From a bacterium (GTDB taxonomy: Bacteria; CSSED10-310; JAJRTK01): a DNA stretch of 9,439 nucleotides. The stretch spans positions 1 to 9,439 of the forward strand of contig JAJRTK010000025.1 in assembly GCA_024278345.1 (NCBI GenBank), read 5' to 3'. Each line of letters begins with the position of its first letter. Position 1 is the stretch's first letter. A program made the position numbers and the translations under genes. The notes under the pieces were generated by a model. The model had not been told where the DNA came from and searched no databases. It was given only the letters and a program-made list of their open reading frames with translations. Of this stretch, positions 6,033 through 9,439 are shown in pieces.

Positions 6033-7727
6033 TCATGCCATCCGCCGTGCCAGAAGGGTTTCGATCCAATCGGGCTCCATGCGCACCGCGATGTTTTTCT
6101 CCCCGCTGAAGGTGACGCGCCCGGCGGGACCACCACGGATGGCGCGAACCTGGTGGCGGTGGCAATAGGCCACCTGCACCGTGCGGTCAGCGGCTGCCTT
6201 CGAGTGAACCGCCGCCAAAGCCGCCGCCTCCAGAATCGCCCGAGGCGGCGGTTCTTTCCGCCCCTGGCGCCGCAGGACCACATGCGAGCCAGGATAGTCC
6301 CGTGCATGGAACCACAGATCTTTCGCCTTGGCCAACTTGAAGGTCAGGAGATGGTTTCCTTTGGCATGGCGGCCCACGAGAATCTCCAGTCCGTCGGTGG
6401 ATCGATAGGCGGCAACGCCCGCGGGAATCCTTCGCTGGGAGGCTGCCGTCCAGCCCGCTTCCTTGGATCGAACCTTCCCTATTGCAGCCGATATCGCCTC
6501 GAGATCCCCCGCCACCTCAAGCCCGGCCCGCGCCGTTTCCAGCTCCGCCCGCCGCCTGGAGACCTTCTCGAAGTGCCGCCGAGATCCCACACGGATCTGT
6601 TCCAGCCGCCGAGCCCGGGCGAACAAACGATCCAGGTTCCCCGCTGGTTTCAAGGCAGGGTCCAATTTTATCGTCACGTCACCGCTTCCGTCGAACGCGG
6701 TGCAAACCAACCGGTCTTGACCTCGGCGGGACCGGTGGAGGTTTGCGGCCAGAAGCTCTGCCTGACGCCGGACGAAAGGGGCCTCGGCACCCGCCAGCAT
6801 TTGCTCCCGCAGCCGCTCTTCCAGGCGCGCGATCTTCTTGATTTCCCGCCGGATCGCCCCTTCGATCTCCCCCCTTTGGCGTGCGAGAGCCAGCACTTTT
6901 TCCCGCCGAAGATAGACTTCTTCAGCCGCCTCCGAAAAGGATCGCGGGAGCCCGCTTTCGGCCTTCTGGGAGAGCAGCGTCTCGGGTACTGCCGTCAAAA
7001 ACTCCTTCTTTCCCGTGGGAAACGGAACGAGCCGACCCGGTTCCTCGCCCCGTCGAAGAACCTCCCGAAGCCCGTCGGCCACGCTCCATCCACCTCTCTG
7101 AAACAGCTCGCCCCAGGTCCGAGCTGTCCATGGGGAGATGGGCGAAAAAAAACGTGCCAGCCCCGAGGCGTCACAGGGATTTTCCGCCAGGAGCTCCCAC
7201 CGGTCCACCGCACCAACGCCAAGCTCTTGGCCCTTGGCCCGCGGCGGAGGCCTATAAGAGCTTCCCACCTCCAACTTCCGAACGCGGCTCATCTTGCCGG
7301 AAACGGGCCGGGCGACGCAGAGGATCGCTCCATCCATGCGCGTCAGCACTAGATTCGTCAAACGCCCGGTCATTTCCAGGTGGAGCTTCATTCGCCCGGA
7401 GAACCGCTCGGACTCCAGCGTCACAAGGCGGTCCAGCCTCGGCTGCCTCAAATCAAGAACCCGCGTTCCAGCCAGGTGAAGATCGAAGGCGTGTGCCAGT
7501 CCTCTTCTGACCTTCCGGCCCCCAATTTTTCGGGTCCAGAAAAGGGCGGGGTTCTCTCGGTCCAGGGAAATGAACAGACCCCCCTTTTCCCCCGTGAAAC
7601 GAAACAAAAGAGCCCTTGGCTTCCCCGTTTCCCAGGGAAGTACTGCTTGCTGTACCGCGCTGAGACTGCCATTTTTCAGCAGGTCGGCAAGCTCCGGCAC
7701 CAAGCCTCGATAAAAAAAAGCATCCAC
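6033..7727 (-). CDS. NFACT-family ribosome quality-control protein (RqcH/Rqc2-like, DUF814)
   Basis: NFACT proteins (Rqc2/Tae2, bacterial RqcH) bind stalled 50S subunits and tRNA and add C-terminal alanine tails to stuck nascent chains. The 564-residue product has the full layout. NFACT-N opens VDAFFYRGLVPEL; a coiled coil falls at about 264-405, interrupted by the conserved patch FDGSGDVTIKLDPALKPAGN (345-364). NFACT-R (DUF814) follows with VGRHAKGNHLLTFKLAKAKD (451-470), LWFHARDYPGSHVVLR (471-486) and ALAAVHSKA (503-511). D99-R100 within QPRLDRLV matches the Asp-Arg pair needed for tRNA binding and tailing in Bacillus RqcH, which suggests an active enzyme. The GTG at 7727 was chosen because family members begin with M-D followed by an E-L pair; no strong Shine-Dalgarno precedes it. 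Its TGA overlaps an ATG (ATGA, 6033-6036) in the lptD frame. Confidence 0.93.
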   Translation of the reverse strand: MDAFFYRGLVPELADLLKNGSLSAVQQAVLPWETGKPRALLFRFTGEKGGLFISLDRENPALFWTRKIGGRKVRRGLAHAFDLHLAGTRVLDLRQPRLDRLVTLESERFSGRMKLHLEMTGRLTNLVLTRMDGAILCVARPVSGKMSRVRKLEVGSSYRPPPRAKGQELGVGAVDRWELLAENPCDASGLARFFSPISPWTARTWGELFQRGGWSVADGLREVLRRGEEPGRLVPFPTGKKEFLTAVPETLLSQKAESGLPRSFSEAAEEVYLRREKVLALARQRGEIEGAIRREIKKIARLEERLREQMLAGAEAPFVRRQAELLAANLHRSRRGQDRLVCTAFDGSGDVTIKLDPALKPAGNLDRLFARARRLEQIRVGSRRHFEKVSRRRAELETARAGLEVAGDLEAISAAIGKVRSKEAGWTAASQRRIPAGVAAYRSTDGLEILVGRHAKGNHLLTFKLAKAKDLWFHARDYPGSHVVLRRQGRKEPPPRAILEAAALAAVHSKAAADRTVQVAYCHRHQVRAIRGGPAGRVTFSGEKNIAVRMEPDWIETLLARRMA

Positions 7728-7834
7728 GGTCGTTTCTGTTTCAGGAGTTGCGGGGGATTTGGTGGTAACACGCCCTTCGGGGAAAAAGCAAGGAGCGAGG
7801 GCGATGAGGGGCTCCTATCGGCACGGGTATCCAC

Positions 7835-7878
7835 GTAACGTTCATGGAGACCAATCGGACCACCCCGGAAGCATGAAA
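7835..7878 (+). repeat. Direct repeat, copy A (44 bp)
   Basis: This copy reads GTAACGTTCATGGAGAC, then CAATC, then GGACCACCCCGGAAGCATGA plus AA. Copy B at 8099-8137 matches it exactly apart from lacking the 5-bp CAATC. The two copies are 264 bp apart in the same orientation. It begins inside the left arm of the 12-bp inverted repeat GGGTATCCACGT (7825-7836). Confidence 0.88.
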
Positions 7879-7907
7879 AAAAGACGCGGGGCCGAGCGCA
7901 GCGAGAC

Positions 7908-7924
7908 GCGGCCCAAAGGGCCGC
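7908..7924. other. Hairpin GCGGCCC-AAA-GGGCCGC
   Basis: A perfect 7-bp GC stem with an AAA loop. It is preceded by GCCGAGCGCAGCGAGACGC, a wording common in bacterial intergenic hairpin repeats. No T-run follows on either strand, so it is not a typical intrinsic terminator. It has the same form as the hairpin at 9409-9425 (7-bp stem, AAA loop). Confidence 0.7.
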
Positions 7925-7943
7925 AACCAGAGTCCCCGGATGA

Positions 7944-8021
7944 CCTTCGAGTCACGCAAACGTGACCCGCCGAGTAACGCACGGCGTTACCCGCCGAGTA
8001 ACGCGAGGCGTTGCCCGAAGG
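7944..8021. repeat. Three tandem hairpins on a 24-bp period, enclosed by an outer stem
   Basis: Units of 24 bp lie at 7941-7964 (degenerate), 7965-7988 and 7989-8012. Each contributes a hairpin. The stems are GTCACG/CGTGAC with loop CAAA (7951-7966), GTAACGC/GCGTTAC with loop ACG (7974-7990), and GTAACGC/GCGTTGC with loop GAG and one G-U pair (7998-8014). Identical CCGCCGA linkers (7967-7973, 7991-7997) separate them. CCTTCG (7944-7949) can pair with CGAAGG (8016-8021), closing the array into a cloverleaf-like fold. The third stem position is C-G in arm 1 and A-T in arms 2 and 3, a compensatory change. The function is unknown: it could be a structured RNA, a mobile repeat, or a protein-binding array. 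Confidence 0.75.
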
Positions 8022-8083
8022 CCAGAAATTCCCCGAACCGAAGGTCGTAAACCGCGCTTACGGCACAAAGACAAATCTCGATG

Positions 8084-8099
8084 GCGTGTACTTTCACGG
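8084..8099 (+). repeat. GCGTGTACTTTCAYGG word, copy 1
   Basis: Exact match with C at the variable position. The other copies are at 8211-8226 (C) and 8246-8261 (T). The inner GTGTACTTTCAC is an imperfect dyad (GTG-N6-CAC). This copy runs directly into copy B of the 39-bp repeat. Confidence 0.8.
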
Positions 8100-8137
8100 T
8101 AACGTTCATGGAGACGGACCACCCCGGAAGCATGAAA
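8099..8137 (+). repeat. Direct repeat, copy B (39 bp)
   Basis: Matches 7835-7878 base for base apart from missing the 5-bp CAATC. It follows immediately after the first GCGTGTACTTTCAYGG word, whereas copy A is preceded by GGGTATCCAC instead. So the modules are shuffled between copies. Confidence 0.88.
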
Positions 8138-8185
8138 GGCAGGACGCCGCGGCCTCCGATGTTTTAGCCCCCCAATCTTTTCGCG

Positions 8186-8205
8186 TGGAGGCCTTCCGGC
8201 CTCCA
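8186..8205. other. Hairpin TGGAGGCC-TTCC-GGCCTCCA
   Basis: A perfect 8-bp stem with a 4-nt loop, extendable outward by a G-T pair and further C-G and G-C pairs to about 11 bp (8183-8208). No T-run adjoins it. It sits just before the second GCGTGTACTTTCAYGG word. Confidence 0.7.
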
Positions 8206-8210
8206 TGCCG

Positions 8211-8226
8211 GCGTGTACTTTCACGG
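8211..8226 (+). repeat. GCGTGTACTTTCAYGG word, copy 2
   Basis: Identical to copy 1 over 16 bp, and it follows the hairpin at 8186-8205 closely. Copy 3 starts 35 bp later. Confidence 0.8.
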
Positions 8227-8245
8227 CAAGACAGATGTCTGCTTT

Positions 8246-8261
8246 GCGTGTACTTTCATGG
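8246..8261 (+). repeat. GCGTGTACTTTCAYGG word, copy 3
   Basis: Same 16-bp word with T in place of C at the variable position. It is followed at 8263-8274 by ACGTGGATACCC, the reverse complement of 7825-7836, which closes the repeat-rich block. Confidence 0.8.
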
Positions 8262-8451
8262 CACGTGGATACCCCGTTGGTTTAGTAGCTTCTGGAGTTC
8301 CTGCCCTAATCGGAGAGCACGACCAGATTCCGCGGGGTGATCGGTGGCAACCGAGGAAGGAGACCTTCGATCTGTTAAATTCGTGGCTATTATTTGGTAA
8401 AGGAATGTTGAATATAAAAAATTCCCTAGATTGGCTTGGGGAGTCGAAAAG

Positions 8452-8755
8452 ATGATGCGAGGGCGTGACGGGTCTGGAACTGGGGCGGCTTTCTTGTTTG
8501 GAGTGGGGGCTCGCGGGGGGGGGGGTACAACACTTTCGTTCCGGCGCCGCCAGGTGTTTTGCCTCCGGGAGTTTCGCGTCCTGAGCGTTTGAGGTTCCGG
8601 CCATCGTTCGAGCCGATAGGGGAGAGTTGTCTTCTCCGGGAGTCCCGGGATGTAGGATTCATAGTGGGGGCGCCCGTTGGGAAGGCAAGGGAAGCGGTAG
8701 GATCGGCGAAGGGAGAGAGTGTCTGGACTCCGGGCTGGGGCGCCGGGGATTGCCG
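8452..8755. other. Leader-like region with a G11 tract and no firm gene
   Basis: GGGGAG at 8438-8443 lies 8 nt before ATG-ATG at 8452/8455, opening a 46-codon frame that ends at TGA 8590-8592. The peptide is Gly/Arg-rich and crosses a run of eleven Gs at 8515-8525. I do not accept it as a gene without more evidence. From 8593 to 8755 the frame of the next gene is open but gives a low-complexity, non-conserved-looking translation, so I treat it as untranslated. The G11 run sits about 230 bp before the chosen start of the 8756 gene. Confidence 0.5.
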
Positions 8756-9373
8756 GTGGTCCGGCGTGGGGCTGGAGTTCTGGCCGCGTTCTTTTTTCTT
8801 TCCGTGAGTCTCGGTGTTGGGCTGTTTGGGGTGGGGGAGGCCGTTGCGGGAGTCCAGACCCTCGACGGGGTCGTTTTGCTCCAGGGCCAGACCGATCACT
8901 TGGGTACGTTGATCACCCTCGAATCGCTCCAGCCGCCAAGCCCTTTGCCGGCATGGTCGCTTGATTGGCTCTTCTGGTGCGTTGCGGCAGTGGTCCTGGC
9001 CGTGGCGCTGCGCCGCCGGAAGGGAAGATGGGTTGCGGCTCTGCTCCTGGTGGTCGCAGTGGTGGCCCTTGGAGCCGCACTCCAGGGAACGTCTGATTCG
9101 GCTGGCGCCTATCGGCTCGTTCCCGCCGGCGGGGAGTTCGAGGCCGGGACTTACAGGCTGGACTTCTTTCACGACGGGTATATCCGGGAAACGCGCTTCG
9201 TCGTCCTGGAGGAGGCCGCTGGGTCGTCGTTGTCGCTCTCCACGGTGGTCCTGGAGCCTCTCGTGGCCATTGAGGGCGAGGAGACCGTTCCGCCGCCATC
9301 CCAGGTGCCTGGGCTGGGTATCAACGCAAGGCGGGACACGCACCAAAGAAACGACGCGGAGCGTCGTACATGA
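8756..9373 (+). CDS. Exported or membrane protein with a split carboxypeptidase-regulatory-like domain
   Basis: From GTG 8756 the product has 205 residues. VRRGAGVLAAFFFLSVSLGVGLF followed by AVAG (29-32) looks like a Sec signal peptide. GVVLLQGQTDHLGTLITLE (38-56) resembles the first strands of CarboxypepD_reg-type domains, where VTLQGRTDHSG-like wording is common. The expected second half appears only at 112-166: TSDSAGAYRL, AGTYRLDFFHDGYI and SLSLSTVVLEP. Between them lie two hydrophobic segments (about 69-85 and 92-109) joined by the basic loop RRRKGR. A beta domain split by a membrane hairpin is my inference. GGGGA at 8744-8748 supports the start; an in-frame TTG at 8750 is nearly as good and TTG 8627 is possible. 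The last ~15 residues (ARRDTHQRNDAERRT) read through a DNA hairpin and may be a recent extension. The function is unknown. Confidence 0.72.
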   Translation: MVRRGAGVLAAFFFLSVSLGVGLFGVGEAVAGVQTLDGVVLLQGQTDHLGTLITLESLQPPSPLPAWSLDWLFWCVAAVVLAVALRRRKGRWVAALLLVVAVVALGAALQGTSDSAGAYRLVPAGGEFEAGTYRLDFFHDGYIRETRFVVLEEAAGSSLSLSTVVLEPLVAIEGEETVPPPSQVPGLGINARRDTHQRNDAERRT

Positions 9374-9425
9374 ATGTGGGTCCAGGGAGTGATCGCTCCC
9401 TGGTGGGTGCAGGGCAAAGCCCTGC
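9351..9425. repeat. Cluster of three hairpins at and after the gene's 3' end
   Basis: Hairpin 1 is ACGACGC-GGA-GCGTCGT (9351-9367), inside the last codons of the 8756 gene. Hairpin 2 pairs CCAGGGAG (9382-9389) with CTCCCTGG (9396-9403) across TGATCG. Hairpin 3 is GCAGGGC-AAA-GCCCTGC (9409-9425). The wording of hairpins 2 and 3 resembles a double-hairpin intergenic repeat that I recall from many Gram-negative genomes, including Deltaproteobacteria. No T-run follows within the window, but transcription attenuation is possible. Confidence 0.75.
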
Positions 9426-9439
9426 CAGGGGACCGGGGA

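Larger units (their letters stand above)
7728..8451. other. Long intergenic region rich in hairpins and short repeats
   Basis: No frame here gives a convincing protein. The open frames on both strands are Arg/Pro/His-rich translations of repeats. The region holds hairpins at 7908-7924, 7951-7966, 7974-7990, 7998-8014, weakly 8046-8062, and 8186-8205. It also holds two copies of a ~39-bp repeat, three copies of a 16-bp word, and a 12-bp inverted repeat at 7825-7836 and 8263-8274. From about 8281 to 8451 the sequence is AT-richer and free of these repeats. It includes TTGGTA (8394-8399) and TATAAA (8413-8418), but their 13-bp spacing is too short for a good sigma-70 promoter. The region separates the divergent NFACT and 8756 genes, so promoters for both should lie at its edges. 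Confidence 0.75.

Noticed and set aside
5624-6307. Minus-strand frame with a lipobox-like AISGCGYGRAPGG, reminiscent of the start of LptE lipoproteins
   Set aside because: The hydrophobic stretch is broken by prolines, the sequence after the cysteine does not look like LptE, and the frame runs well into lptD. Probably chance, though LptE would be expected somewhere in the genome.
5808-7352. 514-codon plus-strand open frame
   Set aside because: It lies opposite the NFACT gene, is Pro/Arg-rich, and matches no family; GC-rich antisense frames are often open.
7944-8021. tRNA gene, because of the cloverleaf-like fold
   Set aside because: Arm lengths, loops and sequence lack the tRNA T-loop, anticodon and acceptor features; the arms are tandem repeats of each other.
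7952-8224. 90-codon minus frame with repeated RVTRRVTP wording
   Set aside because: The wording comes from translating the hairpin array and repeats; the frame has no ribosome binding site and no domain.
7835-8261. CRISPR array
   Set aside because: Repeats are few, unevenly spaced and of different types, and no uniform spacers or cas genes are present.
8559-8807. 82-codon plus frame in the leader of the 8756 gene
   Set aside because: It overlaps the start of the better-supported gene, has no recognisable domain, and ends inside its signal-peptide region.
8426-9346. 306-codon minus-strand open frame
   Set aside because: It is opposite the 8756 gene and its leader, starts and ends without support, and has an Arg/Pro/Gln-rich shadow composition.

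Overview
The window comes from a GC-rich Gram-negative (diderm) bacterium. It carries a Kdo transferase for lipid A (waaA), the outer-membrane LPS translocon LptD, and dTDP-glucose 4,6-dehydratase (rfbB) for deoxysugars of LPS or O-antigen. Gene content and the style of the intergenic hairpin repeats resemble Desulfobacterota (Syntrophobacter-like lineages). That placement is inference from memory, not a search result.

Layout, left to right. (1) 2-646, plus: the 3' part of a protein that begins outside the window. It has a tandem 11/15-residue acidic repeat and a C-terminal winged-helix domain. (2) 647-845: a gap with one candidate 22-codon cysteine micro-ORF (681-749). (3) 846-2195, plus: waaA. 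(4) 2196-2361: a short convergent gap with a perfect 20-bp palindrome. (5) 7727 down to 2362, minus: a three-gene run of an NFACT/RqcH-like protein, lptD and rfbB, with small or moderate gaps. (6) About 7728-8755: roughly 1 kb without a convincing gene. It holds several hairpins, including three tandem hairpins enclosed by an outer stem, a mosaic of short direct repeats bracketed by a 12-bp inverted repeat, an AT-richer stretch and a G11 tract. (7) 8756-9373, plus: a small exported or membrane protein that looks like a carboxypeptidase-regulatory-type beta domain split by a two-helix membrane hairpin. (8) 9351-9425: three hairpins that begin inside the 3' end of that gene and continue past its stop.

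How the genes fit together: waaA adds Kdo to lipid A at the inner membrane, RfbB makes a nucleotide-sugar precursor for the polysaccharide part, and LptD inserts finished LPS in the outer membrane. The two transcription units converge at about 2.2-2.36 kb, so they share a theme but not a promoter. The NFACT protein (ribosome-associated quality control) is the upstream gene of the lptD unit and has no obvious link to LPS.

Most unusual points: the lptD reading frame has no legal start codon where its signal peptide begins (GTC at 5763). The cloverleaf-like hairpin array at 7944-8021 shows compensatory pairing between units. The last gene has an apparent membrane insertion in a beta-sandwich domain. 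I did not find a clearly new multi-gene system.
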